From contig NZ_NXLY01000010.1 of NCBI RefSeq assembly GCF_005406225.1, positions 1-64,000 on the forward strand: 64,000 nucleotides of DNA, given 5' to 3'. Source of the DNA: Campylobacter taeniopygiae (GTDB lineage: Bacteria > Campylobacterota > Campylobacteria > Campylobacterales > Campylobacteraceae). Made by a program: the position numbers and the translations under genes. Below, piece by piece: positions 9,330 to 18,877 of the stretch. Every line of letters begins with the position of its first letter. Position 1 is the stretch's first letter. A model generated the notes under the pieces. It saw nothing but the letters and a program-made list of their open reading frames with translations. It did not search any database and was not told the origin of the DNA.

Positions 9330-9848
9330 TTAAAATAGTTTTTTCATGTTAATATCTTCAAATATGATAGCAATACATGAAGCAATAAGTGATATATTGC
9401 AAATAAACCCTATAAACCAACTTATTTTTTTACGTTTTTCTCCTGTGCTATAGCATTTAAAAAAATAAGCTTGTAATAAACATAAGATTATGAAAAGCGT
9501 TAAAAATACCAAAACAAAGATTAAACAAGATAAAAAATCCATGTAAATATATATACGATACCCATCTAATGAAAGTTTCTCAACTTCTGGAGAGTTCATG
9601 AAAGGCACAAAATGTTCCACATTATCAACACCGTAAGTTATATAAAATCCTATGATGATAGTAATAAGAAAAATAATAAAAAATGTTAAAAAATAAGATT
9701 TTACAAATTCTTTTATATTAATTCTTATGAAATAATTTAATAAAGCAAAGATAGCTAAAATAGTAAAAGAATAAATATAAAATCCTATCAAATAGCCTCC
9801 AAAGAACAAAATGCCAACAAACAATCCCAAAAAAATAGCAAATAGCAT
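9330..9848 (-). CDS. Small multi-pass membrane protein of unknown function
   Basis: A 172-residue protein with about five hydrophobic segments and a short charged C-terminus (INMKKLF). I do not recognise a family. It is the last gene on the leftward arm of the T6SS locus, 182 bases beyond the lipoprotein gene, so it may share transcription with tssJ-tssK-tssL or be an unrelated passenger. A membrane-directed immunity protein is one possibility; nothing in the sequence settles it. Confidence 0.6.
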   Translation of the reverse strand: MLFAIFLGLFVGILFFGGYLIGFYIYSFTILAIFALLNYFIRINIKEFVKSYFLTFFIIFLITIIIGFYITYGVDNVEHFVPFMNSPEVEKLSLDGYRIYIYMDFLSCLIFVLVFLTLFIILCLLQAYFFKCYSTGEKRKKISWFIGFICNISLIASCIAIIFEDINMKKLF

Positions 9849-9962
9849 TTAAACTCCTGTATCAAAAAGTTTGTTATAAAAAAATGTTTTTTTAAATTAT
9901 CGTTGTTTGGTTTTTCTTTATTATTGAAGACTCTTTTTTGTATATTTCTCTTGATATAAAAT

Positions 9963-10031
9963 TTAGTTTAAAAATATTTTTAAATACTTAGCATAATCTT
10001 TGATTTCTGAGATAAGTTCTTTAGAAGTCAT
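9963..10031 (-). pseudogene. 22-residue ORF overlapping the lipoprotein stop (probable remnant)
   Basis: An ATG at 10031-10029 shares one base with the stop of the lipoprotein gene and opens a 22-residue frame (MTSKELISEIKDYAK...). Such tight start/stop overlap is normal for coupled genes, but the product is too short for a known family. It looks like the preserved 5' end of a truncated downstream gene. Confidence 0.3.
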
Positions 10032-10690
10032 TAATATTCTTCCCCTTCATACTTCTCATCACTTTTTACAAATTTACCATTTATAAAATAATGCAAAGAA
10101 GATCCAACTCCAACACCTTTGTGACTTAGGCTTGTAAAGCTAAATCCTATTGCTTCATCTCCAAATAAACCATAATTTGTTTCAATATACATAAATCTAG
10201 TAGAAAAAACAACAGGATATTTTTTACCCTTACATACATAATAACTTCTAAGAAGTAAATAAGGTCTTACTTTTTTATAGTTTTCTTCTCCCATGTATTC
10301 TTTAAGTTTATCTTCATAATAAGCAAATTCGGGTTTGTCTTTGAAATTGAAATTAGATTCACCTATTTTATATGAGGCACTATTAACAGAAAGAAAATAT
10401 CTACAACCATTAGAAAGGACTTGAGGTAATAATTTGTCAATGGCCTCAGAATCTACATAGTAAATTATTTGCCCTGATTTTAATTGTTTTTTAGTTCTAA
10501 ATTTATCATTATCTCCTAATTCACTTCTTTTCTTCTCTATTTGCAATATCTGTTCCCTTGCTTTTCTATCAAAAATATAAAGTCCACCATAATTTTTTGA
10601 AAGAATTTCTAATTCTTTTTCTTCTTTGCTTTTTATTAAAGCACAAGAGTTTAAAAATACTAAAGCTAAAATTGCCAAAATGATTTTCAT
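10031..10690 (-). CDS. Putative lipoprotein in the T6SS locus
   Basis: A 219-residue exported protein. The N-terminus has a short signal sequence and a lipobox ending LNSC at residues 14-17, so Cys17 is the likely lipidated residue. The rest is soluble, without recognised domains. It lies between tssL and a small membrane protein gene on the same strand, 53 bases after tssL. It is not TssJ, which is present separately at the head of this arm. A periplasmic immunity or envelope role is possible but not shown. Confidence 0.65.
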   Translation of the reverse strand: MKIILAILALVFLNSCALIKSKEEKELEILSKNYGGLYIFDRKAREQILQIEKKRSELGDNDKFRTKKQLKSGQIIYYVDSEAIDKLLPQVLSNGCRYFLSVNSASYKIGESNFNFKDKPEFAYYEDKLKEYMGEENYKKVRPYLLLRSYYVCKGKKYPVVFSTRFMYIETNYGLFGDEAIGFSFTSLSHKGVGVGSSLHYFINGKFVKSDEKYEGEEY

Positions 10691-10743
10691 TTATAATCCT
10701 TGGTTTATTTCACAACTTATATAATTAAAAACTATAATTTTAT

Positions 10744-11523
10744 TTACTCTATAGGCATTAGTTTTTTTATCAATACAGATATATTATTATCCACTTTAAG
10801 ATTATTAGTTTCTAAATTAAAAATTGTATAACCAAATACTCCCAATATAATTAACATTGGTATAATAATAATAATTTTTTTAAAATATAATCTTATAAAT
10901 TTCTGCCAAAAATTTTCTTTTAAACTGATCTTATATGCTTTATTAAAAGCTAACTCCTCTTCTACTTTATAAACTGGCCTTAATGATGCAGCAATATTAT
11001 CACAAAAATGAATTATTTTTTCATCTCTATCTTTGGCTTCATTGTATTTTCCCTTATATCCAAGAATTAAGCAAACATAAATAAATTCCAAAAAATCTTT
11101 AAATTTAAAAGGATTATTAATCCACGAAGATGCGATATCATAAAAATTATTACCGCCCAAAGTTTCATCAAATAGTCTAACGGTTAAAGTATTGTGAGCC
11201 CAAAAATCAATAAAAAGTTCATTTTTCATTAAACTTTCATCTATAAAAACACAAAGACAATATTTAAATTTAATAATTTCTTTTTCATCATATTCTTTAC
11301 ACATACTTAGTTTTGAAGTTATGTCTAAAATTTTATTAATCAATGTTTCCCTAAGTTGATTAATATTATTTGTATCTATAGAAGTGATCTTTGAAAGTCT
11401 ATAAGAGAGCAAAAGCAATTCTAAGGAATAATCTACAATTTTATTATTTTTTAAACCATCAAAATTTGAATCAAGAAGTAAGCTTAATGCCTTTTTTTCT
11501 TCATTGTTAATTATTTCATTCAT
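10744..11523 (-). CDS. tssL: T6SS membrane-complex protein TssL (DotU/IcmH family)
   Basis: A 259-residue inner-membrane component of the T6SS trans-envelope complex, which contacts TssM, TssJ and the baseplate. The cytoplasmic DotU domain carries the hook-like all-helical fold signature (CVFIDESLM, FWAHNTLTVRLFDETLGGNNFYD), followed by a single C-terminal membrane anchor around residues 220-242. There is no peptidoglycan-binding extension after the anchor. I chose the ATG at 11523 because it overlaps the tssK stop as ATGA; an upstream in-frame GTG at 11538 would add five residues. Confidence 0.92.
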   Translation of the reverse strand: MNEIINNEEKKALSLLLDSNFDGLKNNKIVDYSLELLLLSYRLSKITSIDTNNINQLRETLINKILDITSKLSMCKEYDEKEIIKFKYCLCVFIDESLMKNELFIDFWAHNTLTVRLFDETLGGNNFYDIASSWINNPFKFKDFLEFIYVCLILGYKGKYNEAKDRDEKIIHFCDNIAASLRPVYKVEEELAFNKAYKISLKENFWQKFIRLYFKKIIIIIPMLIILGVFGYTIFNLETNNLKVDNNISVLIKKLMPIE

Positions 11524-12917
11524 TGAAATACCGCCCACATTATGATATCAGGATTTTTGATATTATTAGTTAAATAAATGCTGATAACATTTTCATTTTT
11601 AAAATCCTTAAATAATGGGTCTCTTTTATCTATTTTATAATAAACATAACCGTTTAAATAAGGAATACTAGAAGGAATATTAGGCACTTGATCCACATTC
11701 AAACCTTCAAGTTGGGTTGCGACTATATTTTTAATTTTACTTTGAGTATGTATTTTACTTTGAGTTTTAAAATTACTAAGTAAATATTCTATAGTTGAAT
11801 CTGCACGAATTGCGAAATAAATTTCAGCATCTTCTAAAACACCTGGATTATCAAAAATAAAATCATAAAAACCATTACCATTAATACTGGTTTTGGCTAT
11901 AAAATATTTAGGACTTGTGATTTTAGAAAATAATAATCTTAAATTATTCATCATATTTAAAAAGGTACCATAAAGATTATCATGCTTATATGGAATAAAA
12001 TCTAAAAAAGATTCTTCATTACTAAAAGCCGCAAGTTCTCCTTGAAATTCTAAAAATTTTTCATATAAAAATTCAGGGTGTATTTTATCTTTTTTTGATA
12101 GATGTGAAAATATCAAATACCATTTTTTTAAAAGATTAAGAGATAAAAAAGTGCTAAAATCTAATGTATTTTTTGTTTGATCTATGCCTTTAAAAATATT
12201 AGATAAAACTTTTTTGTGCTGATTAATTGAAAAAATAATTTCTTCTAAAAAAGATCTTATAGTAGGTATTTTGCTAATATTTAAACAAGTAGGTATAAAA
12301 TCACTTTCCAACTCTATTTTTTTATTAATATCAATATTTTTAATTTTTGCGATTGGCAATTCAAGTTCGTCTGGAGTTGAATTGCCTAAAATACCAAGTT
12401 TTAATCTTAAACTTGCAAGAAGCAAATCTTTTTTTTCTTGGGTAAAAGTTAAATTTTCAAGTTCATATTCGTCTTCAATTTTATCCATTGCATTAGATTT
12501 TGAATCATCATAATTTCTTAAAGCAATGCTATTTCTAAGACATATATACTTTGAATTTGGAAAAGTGTTTCTTAAAGATAAATCAGCAATATCCGTAACT
12601 CCGATTGGAATTTTCAATACTACAACCGAATCAATCAAAGATTCATAGTTAATTTCAATAGGTTCAGGCAGTAAATCTTGCTCGGGTGCATTAAAAATAC
12701 TTCCATCTTGTGCAATGCCTGAAATTTTAGAAAGTGCAATTTTTCCTTGCAATAACATTTCCTGGGAAAATTCTAAATCTATTATTCCATATAAATTACT
12801 ACATATATTTATAGTTTTAAGATCAATATTTCTACTAAAAAATCTTTCTTGTTGCTCAAAATGGGTTTGTCCAATATTAAGTCCATCAAACCAAGCAACT
12901 TTTAATTTATTTGCCAT
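11520..12917 (-). CDS. tssK: T6SS baseplate protein TssK
   Basis: A 465-residue TssK, the trimeric baseplate connector that links the wedge complex (TssE/F/G) to the membrane complex. The N-terminus has the family signature VAWFDGLNIGQTHFEQQERF, and the C-terminal third holds the conserved head domain (YFAIRADSTIEYLLSNFKTQSKI, then YYKIDKRDPLFKDF). Length is normal for the family. It sits between tssJ (9-base gap) and tssL (4-base overlap), the usual J-K-L order. Confidence 0.95.
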   Translation of the reverse strand: MANKLKVAWFDGLNIGQTHFEQQERFFSRNIDLKTINICSNLYGIIDLEFSQEMLLQGKIALSKISGIAQDGSIFNAPEQDLLPEPIEINYESLIDSVVVLKIPIGVTDIADLSLRNTFPNSKYICLRNSIALRNYDDSKSNAMDKIEDEYELENLTFTQEKKDLLLASLRLKLGILGNSTPDELELPIAKIKNIDINKKIELESDFIPTCLNISKIPTIRSFLEEIIFSINQHKKVLSNIFKGIDQTKNTLDFSTFLSLNLLKKWYLIFSHLSKKDKIHPEFLYEKFLEFQGELAAFSNEESFLDFIPYKHDNLYGTFLNMMNNLRLLFSKITSPKYFIAKTSINGNGFYDFIFDNPGVLEDAEIYFAIRADSTIEYLLSNFKTQSKIHTQSKIKNIVATQLEGLNVDQVPNIPSSIPYLNGYVYYKIDKRDPLFKDFKNENVISIYLTNNIKNPDIIMWAVFQ

Positions 12918-12926
12918 ATATATTTC

Positions 12927-13373
12927 CTACTCAATTCTTTTAATACCCTTTTTAGATATTTCAAATTTTAAATACTTACCACTTCCAAACCCATTTGCAT
13001 CTTTAGTTTTTGCCCATATTTTTGTTACCTTTTTTGTATTATTTGCAAATAAAACAAGGACTCCAACATAAGGAACTTCTCCATTATCCACTTTGATTGC
13101 GATAATATTATCTTTAGGTGCAATTTGTGTTTTAATGGAATCAAGTTTATCTTTTCCTAACACACCATCTTCTCTAGTAGCCAAATCTATATCGCTTGCT
13201 TCTTCAAATTTTTTAATATCCTTAAGTTGATATACAATAACTGTAACTGGAACATCATCATTTCTTTTATTGAGATTAGAATTTTCTTTATTGTTTATTT
13301 TAATACTAACAACACTTGAACAAGCGCAAAAAAGTAATGGCAATAAAAAAAATAAGCTTTTTTTATAAAACAT
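12927..13373 (-). CDS. tssJ: T6SS outer-membrane lipoprotein TssJ
   Basis: A 148-residue lipoprotein that anchors the T6SS membrane complex to the outer membrane through TssM. The signal sequence ends in a lipobox LFCAC near residues 15-19; two cysteines are adjacent and the second precedes SS, so the lipidated residue is Cys17 or Cys19. The mature part matches the TssJ beta-sandwich: VTVIVYQLKDIKKFEEA near residues 43-59 is the diagnostic loop region. It is the first gene of the leftward arm, divergent from tssA across a 124-base regulatory gap. Confidence 0.92.
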   Translation of the reverse strand: MFYKKSLFFLLPLLFCACSSVVSIKINNKENSNLNKRNDDVPVTVIVYQLKDIKKFEEASDIDLATREDGVLGKDKLDSIKTQIAPKDNIIAIKVDNGEVPYVGVLVLFANNTKKVTKIWAKTKDANGFGSGKYLKFEISKKGIKRIE

Positions 13374-13466
13374 TAAACTAATATCCTTTTTTTGAAATAT
13401 ATAATTTTAACTAATTCTAAAGTAAAATTTTGTAAAAAATTAACATAATATTTTTTAAAATTTAAT

Positions 13467-13490
13467 TATAATGAGATAAATTTTTGGAGG
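13467..13490 (+). promoter_or_regulatory. Promoter -10 box and ribosome binding site for tssA
   Basis: TATAAT at 13467-13472 and GGAGG at 13486-13490 lie upstream of the tssA ATG at 13498. The divergent gap to tssJ (13374-13497) must also contain the leftward promoter, for which I see only an AT-rich TTATAT-like candidate around 13399-13410. Confidence 0.6.
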
Positions 13491-13497
13491 AATTATA

Positions 13498-14747
13498 ATG
13501 TCTTTTTGTAATCAATCAAAAAATAATTTAGAAGAACTACAGGAATTTCAATTACTTGAAGATGAAATGTCAAAATATAAAACTTTAAACCATGAAAATA
13601 TTTCTTGGGATAAAGTTTATCAATATTCCCAATTTATATTAATACAGCATTCTTTAGAATTTAAAATTTGCAACTATTTTCTTTTATCATGTTTTAATCT
13701 AAATAATCAAGAATGCTTTGAAAAGCTTTTACTTCTTTTTCAACACTTAAAAAAACTTATGGATGAAAATAATGACTATATACTAACTCAAAAACGAAAA
13801 ATCCAAAATTTAATCCAAAATTTTATTCAAGAATATAATAAAACAGAAATACTTATATCTCCTGAAATTACCAAGCAATTTATTGCTTTATTTTCAGAAT
13901 TTGAAACTTTATTATCTTGTAATTTTGCAAAAATTGAAATTGTCCAAACTCCAACACAGCTTCCAAAATCACCCGTAACTCAAGTATCTGTAAATATTAA
14001 AAGTGATAATATTAATTCCCTAAGTGAAAGAGAATACAAAAATTTTTATCAAAAACTTGCTTTTGAACTCTTAGATGAAGATGAAAATAACCTTAGTGTT
14101 TATGCTTTATTTTCTCAAGCGATGTGGGGAAAAATCAAATGCTTACCAGAATGCAATAGTGAAAAGATCACTAAAATAAGAAAACCCGATGCTGATGCAA
14201 TCCGTATATTGCTTTCTGATAAAAAAAATGATATAGAACACATTAAATGTTTTATGCATGAGCTTATTTTAAATCCTTTTTGGATAGAAGGTATACAACT
14301 TTTCTGTCATTTTTTAGAAAAAAAGAAAAAAAATAAACAACTAGATATTCTTATGATATTAACGAGTGATTTTATTTCCAAATTTGAAACCATTGAGCTT
14401 CTACGTTTTCAAAATGGTGATTTTATTTGCAAAGAAGAAGTTTATAAATACTTTATCAGGGCAAAAGAACATAAAAAAAGCTTATTTTCAATTAAAAAAA
14501 CCGATAAAGAACAAATATCGCAAGATTTTGAACAAATCTTAATAAATATCGATAAAGAGAATTTTAACAATTCTATTATGAATAATATTAACTCCTTGTT
14601 AGAAATGGCAAAAATTTTTGAATCAAAAGGAATGAAAAAAAACTCAAAAATTCTATATATATATATTTAGTAGAATTAATGGAAAAAACTTTATTAAAAG
14701 ACTATTTAGCTGAAGAATATGAAAACGCAAAAAATAAAATTAAATGA
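13498..14747 (+). pseudogene. tssA: T6SS cap/initiation protein TssA, interrupted at a (TA)6 repeat near its 3' end
   Basis: TssA primes sheath-tube polymerisation and caps the growing tail. The N-terminal ImpA-type domain (residues 1-110) and a C-terminal VasJ-like helical region (LNPFWIEGIQLFCHF near residues 259-273) are visible. The frame from ATG 13498 stops at 14670 after 390 residues, reading out of a (TA)6 tract at 14654-14665. Removing one TA unit restores a frame that runs on as LVELMEKTLLKDYLAEEYEN to a TGA at 14745-14747, giving 415 residues. The extra 28 codons look like genuine coding sequence. It could be a phase-variable switch, a fixed mutation, or a sequencing error. Confidence 0.85.
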
Positions 14748-14774
14748 TACAAGATTAAATTTAGCAAATTTTAA

Positions 14775-14815
14775 TATAATAATTAAATTTAAAAAATTAT
14801 TATTCAATATAAGGA
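14775..14815 (+). promoter_or_regulatory. Promoter -10 box and ribosome binding site for tssB
   Basis: TATAAT at 14775-14780 and AAGGA at 14811-14815 precede the tssB ATG at 14823. This suggests the sheath-baseplate operon tssB-C-E-F-G can be transcribed independently of tssA. Confidence 0.5.
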
Positions 14816-14822
14816 TTTAACA

Positions 14823-15308
14823 ATGTCAGATGGATCTCATGCCCCAAAAGAACGTATTAATATTACATACAAAGCCAAAACTAATGGACAAAGCGAAGAT
14901 GTAGAATTACCGTTAAAATTAATGGTAATGGCGAATTTAAAAGGAAAAAATGAAACTCCTTTAGAAGAAAGAGAGATTTTGCAGATTAACAAAATCAATT
15001 TCGATCAAGTTATGAGAAAACTTAATATATCAACGAGCTTTAGTGTAAAAAATACCCTTGGTACAGGAGCTGAAGAGCTTGATGTTAAACTTAATATTGC
15101 CAGTATGAAGGATTTTTCACCGGATAATTTAGCTAAACAAATACCTGAATTAAATAAGTTATTGCAGTTAAGAGAAGCGTTGATGGCACTAAAGGGACCT
15201 ATGGGCAATATCCCTGATTTTAGAAAAGCTGTTTTAGAAGCATTGAAAAATGAAAAAACTAAAGAGAAATTACTTTTAGAAATTAAACAAGAAGAGCAAG
15301 GAAATTAA
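14823..15308 (+). CDS. tssB: T6SS sheath small subunit TssB (VipA)
   Basis: A 161-residue small sheath protein that forms the contractile sheath with TssC. The conserved start (HAPKERINITYK), the ELPLKLMVMANL segment near residues 34-45, and the LREALMALKGPMGNIPDFR stretch near residues 118-136 are typical of the VipA family. It is followed by tssC with a single base between stop and ATG, so the two are made together. Confidence 0.96.
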   Translation: MSDGSHAPKERINITYKAKTNGQSEDVELPLKLMVMANLKGKNETPLEEREILQINKINFDQVMRKLNISTSFSVKNTLGTGAEELDVKLNIASMKDFSPDNLAKQIPELNKLLQLREALMALKGPMGNIPDFRKAVLEALKNEKTKEKLLLEIKQEEQGN

Positions 15309-15309
15309 A

Positions 15310-16764
15310 ATGGCAAATACTAAAATAGTCGATACTCCAATTATTGAACAAATTATGGAAAAAAGCAAATATTCTAAAACTGATGAAAGTTATAGCATTG
15401 CTAAAAGAGGTGTTGCTGAATTTATTTCAGAGATTGTTAAAAGCGATAATGCTGAAGAAAAAATTAATAAATTTGCACTTGATGAGATGATAGCACATAT
15501 TGATGACTTGCTTTCAATGCAAATGGATGAAATTTTACACAATGAAGAATTTCAAAAGCTCGAATCCACATGGCGCGGACTTAGATTTTTAGTTGAAAGA
15601 ACTGATTTTAATGAAAATATAAAAATCAATTTATTTGACATAACAAAAGAAGAAGCTTTAGAGGATTTTGAAAATAATCCAGATATAACACAAAGTGTTG
15701 TCTATAAAAATATATATTCTTCAGAGTATGGGCAATTTGGAGGAGAGCCTGTAGGGGCGATCATTGGAGATTATCAACTTAGTTCAGCAAGTCCTGATAT
15801 GACTTTTTTAAATAAAATGGCTAGTATTGCAGCTATGAGTCACTCTCCTTTTTTAACTTCTTTTGGACCAAAATTTTTTGGACTTGAAGATTATTCTGAA
15901 CTTGCAAATATTCAAGATTTGCAAGGTTTATTAGAAGGACCGCAATATACAAGATGGAGAACTTTTAGGGAAAATGAAGACTCTAAATATACGGGTTTGC
16001 TAGTAACAAGATTCTTAGCAAGAAGTCCTTATGATCCAGAAGAAAATCCTATAAAAAGCTTTAATTACAAAGAAAATGTTCATGCTTCGCATAATCATTT
16101 ATTGTGGGCTAATTCCTCATATACTTTTTGCACAAGATTAACAGAAAGTTTTGCCAAATATAGATGGTGTGGCAATATCATAGGACCAAAAAGTGGAGGC
16201 TCTGTAAAAGACTTACCTACTTATCTTTATGAGAGTTTTGGCACTATGCAATCAAAAATACCTACAGAGGTTTTAATTACCGATAGAAGAGAATACGAAC
16301 TTGCTGAAGCAGGCTTTATAACTTTAACTTTAAGAAGAGATAGTAATAATGCGGCATTTTTTTCAGCAAACTCTCCATTAAAGCCAAAAATATTTCAAAA
16401 TACACCAGAGGGCAAAGAAGCTGAAACAAACTATAGACTAGGAACTCAACTTCCATATATCTTTCTAATCTCAAGATTAGCACATTATCTAAAAGTTTTA
16501 CAACGAGAAGAAATAGGAAGTTGGAAAGAAAGAAGTGATATCGAAAACGGACTTAATGAATGGATAAGACAATATATTTCTGATCAAGAAAATCCGCCTT
16601 CTGAAGTAAGAAGTCGTCGTCCATTTAGGGCTGCACAAGTTAAAGTTGATGATATACCAGGAGAACCAGGATGGTATAAAATAGGACTAAGTGTTAGACC
16701 GCATTTTAAATATATGGGTGGTAATTTTGAGCTTTCTTTGGTAGGGAAGCTAGATAAAGAATAA
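15310..16764 (+). CDS. tssC: T6SS sheath large subunit TssC (VipB)
   Basis: A 484-residue large sheath protein. Family hallmarks include LESTWRGLRFLVERTDF near residues 78-94, EPVGAIIGDYQLS near 146-158, the SPFLTSFGPKFF block near 180-191, and the C-terminal QVKVDDIPGEPGWYK. The sequence is full length and intact. Sheath recycling normally needs ClpV (TssH), which is absent from this window, as I recall for other Campylobacter T6SS loci. Confidence 0.97.
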   Translation: MANTKIVDTPIIEQIMEKSKYSKTDESYSIAKRGVAEFISEIVKSDNAEEKINKFALDEMIAHIDDLLSMQMDEILHNEEFQKLESTWRGLRFLVERTDFNENIKINLFDITKEEALEDFENNPDITQSVVYKNIYSSEYGQFGGEPVGAIIGDYQLSSASPDMTFLNKMASIAAMSHSPFLTSFGPKFFGLEDYSELANIQDLQGLLEGPQYTRWRTFRENEDSKYTGLLVTRFLARSPYDPEENPIKSFNYKENVHASHNHLLWANSSYTFCTRLTESFAKYRWCGNIIGPKSGGSVKDLPTYLYESFGTMQSKIPTEVLITDRREYELAEAGFITLTLRRDSNNAAFFSANSPLKPKIFQNTPEGKEAETNYRLGTQLPYIFLISRLAHYLKVLQREEIGSWKERSDIENGLNEWIRQYISDQENPPSEVRSRRPFRAAQVKVDDIPGEPGWYKIGLSVRPHFKYMGGNFELSLVGKLDKE

Positions 16765-16766
16765 TA

Positions 16767-17159
16767 ATGTCTTTGTTAGATAAACTGATTCACGATCTAG
16801 ACGAGCAAAACGCACACATTCCTTTCTATCAAAATGATTTTGAGGATGTAAAGAATAATATAAAAGTTTTGCTCAACTCTAAGATTAATGACTGTTATAC
16901 CGCGAAAGATTTAGGGATGCCAAATATGACTGACATTAATCTTAGTTCTAGTGAATTATGCATTTCAATGGCTAAGGAAATAAGAAAGTTAATTGATAAT
17001 TATGAAAAAAGAATAAGAGTTGTTTCCATTACTTATGATAATAGCTTAAGTCCTTGGCAGCTTTCTTTTATTACAAAATGTTTTTTTCAAGAAGATCGTT
17101 TTAAAGAATTTAGTATAGAGATTATCTTCAAAAATAATAGATATTGCGAGGTTAAATGA
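16767..17159 (+). CDS. tssE: T6SS baseplate wedge protein TssE (gp25-like)
   Basis: A 130-residue gp25-like baseplate protein that initiates sheath assembly. The Glu-Pro-Arg-type core of the family is divergent here, but the position between tssC (2-base gap) and tssF (4-base overlap), the size, and the pattern I.LLLNSK near residues 31-38 followed by RIRVVSITYDNS near residues 91-102 support the call. Soluble, no signal peptide. Confidence 0.85.
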   Translation: MSLLDKLIHDLDEQNAHIPFYQNDFEDVKNNIKVLLNSKINDCYTAKDLGMPNMTDINLSSSELCISMAKEIRKLIDNYEKRIRVVSITYDNSLSPWQLSFITKCFFQEDRFKEFSIEIIFKNNRYCEVK

Positions 17160-18877
17160 AGGATAATATCTTTTATTACCAAAAAGAACTCGAATATCTA
17201 TATGAAACTAGAGAATATTTTGTAAAAAATTATCCAAAACTAGCTCCATTTTTAGCTTACGATAGCAAAGATCCTGATGTAGAAAGAATTATTGAAAATT
17301 TAGCGATCCTAAGTTCTAAAATTCATCAAGAACTTGATGAAAATATCCCACATATTGCAGAATCTTTAATCAATATAGTTTCTCCAAACTATACAAATCC
17401 CCTACCCTCTTTATGTATGCAAGAATTTAAACTTGAACAAAATAGCAAAGAAAATAAACTTACTATTCCTAAAGGGACTATTGTTAAATCAAAACCTATA
17501 GATAAATGCATTTGTGAATTTAAAACTGTTTATGATGTCTATCTTTATCCTATTTCCATAAATGAGGTTTTTGTATCAAGTAAAAACCAAGACTATACTT
17601 TTAACTTAAAATTACAAATAGATAAAGCAGAAACAAAAATAAGTGATTTAGGTTTAGAAAAAATTAATTTATATTTAGGTAATGATACTTACATGTCTAC
17701 TACTTTATTATTATATATACACTCTTATTTGAAAGAATTAAAAATTCAATGTTTAGACACTGATGAAGAATTTTTTCTCAATACTTATGATATTGAAAAA
17801 ATAGGATTAAATCCAGATGAAAGTAGTTTATCTTATAATGATTTAGGTTTTGAAGCTTTTTCTTTGTTGAGGGAATATTTTTTTATGCCTCATAAATTTA
17901 ATTTTCTAAGAATTAATGGCTTAGATGTTTTAAATAATTGTCAAGGAAGAACAATTAATATTGAATTTAAATTCTCCAAGCCTTTTCCAACAAATTGCAT
18001 ATTTAGAAAAGAATTACTTTCTTTAGGTATGACACCCATTATCAATATCTTTGCAAAAAGTGCAGAACCTCTTATAAATAATCATAAAAAAGATAGTTAT
18101 CGAATTTTTATTGATAGAAGCCAACCTAAAGCTTATGAGATTATACAAACATTGCAAGTTAAAGCACACAATAGCGAAGGGGGTAAAAGATTGTTAAAAA
18201 ACTATAAAAGTTTTGAACGTTTTGAATTTTTAAAAGATAATCAAAAAGACTTTTATAGCATAAATACTAAAAAGAATTCTAAAGGAGAGGTATTTAGTGA
18301 AATTTCCTTTTTCTCCTCTTATTTAATGGATGAAACTATAAGCATTGATCTTTTATGCTCCAATGGGGATCTTCCTTCAAGATTAAAAATAGGCGATATC
18401 AATAATTGCAATTTAAAAGGTGTTGATACTAAAAATATCGAAATTCCAAGCGAAGCGAGAAGATGTAGCGTTGATGGCAATTTATTGTGGAAACTTGTTT
18501 CCGTGCTATCTTTTTCTTATCAAACTATATTAAGCAGAAAAGCTTTTTTTGGTGTATTAGAAAGCTATAGTTTTTTAGATAATCAATTAAATTGGAAATC
18601 TTATGAACTTTTACAAGAATCTATAGTTGATATTCAAAGCAAAAGCACTTATCTAATTGATGAAAATATTACAAAAAAGGGAACAGTAGCTATTTTTAGC
18701 ATTAAAGATTCTAAGTTTTATACTTTGGGCGAAGTGTATTTATTAGGATTAGTTATATCCAAATTTTTAGCATCTTTTGCTAGCATTAATTCCTTTTGTG
18801 AATTAAAGATAAAATGTCTTGACTCAAAAGAAATTCTACATTACCCTGCTTCCTTTGGAAAAAAAGCTTTAATATGA
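17156..18877 (+). CDS. tssF: T6SS baseplate protein TssF
   Basis: A 573-residue baseplate protein forming the wedge with TssG and TssE around the VgrG spike. The N-terminus YQKELEYLYETREYF with PKLAPFLAYDSKDPDVERI is diagnostic of the VC_A0110/ImpG family; later LNIVSPNY-type and RLKIGDINNCNLK segments also match. It overlaps tssE and tssG by 4 bases each, so it is translationally coupled on both sides. Confidence 0.95.
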   Translation: MKDNIFYYQKELEYLYETREYFVKNYPKLAPFLAYDSKDPDVERIIENLAILSSKIHQELDENIPHIAESLINIVSPNYTNPLPSLCMQEFKLEQNSKENKLTIPKGTIVKSKPIDKCICEFKTVYDVYLYPISINEVFVSSKNQDYTFNLKLQIDKAETKISDLGLEKINLYLGNDTYMSTTLLLYIHSYLKELKIQCLDTDEEFFLNTYDIEKIGLNPDESSLSYNDLGFEAFSLLREYFFMPHKFNFLRINGLDVLNNCQGRTINIEFKFSKPFPTNCIFRKELLSLGMTPIINIFAKSAEPLINNHKKDSYRIFIDRSQPKAYEIIQTLQVKAHNSEGGKRLLKNYKSFERFEFLKDNQKDFYSINTKKNSKGEVFSEISFFSSYLMDETISIDLLCSNGDLPSRLKIGDINNCNLKGVDTKNIEIPSEARRCSVDGNLLWKLVSVLSFSYQTILSRKAFFGVLESYSFLDNQLNWKSYELLQESIVDIQSKSTYLIDENITKKGTVAIFSIKDSKFYTLGEVYLLGLVISKFLASFASINSFCELKIKCLDSKEILHYPASFGKKALI

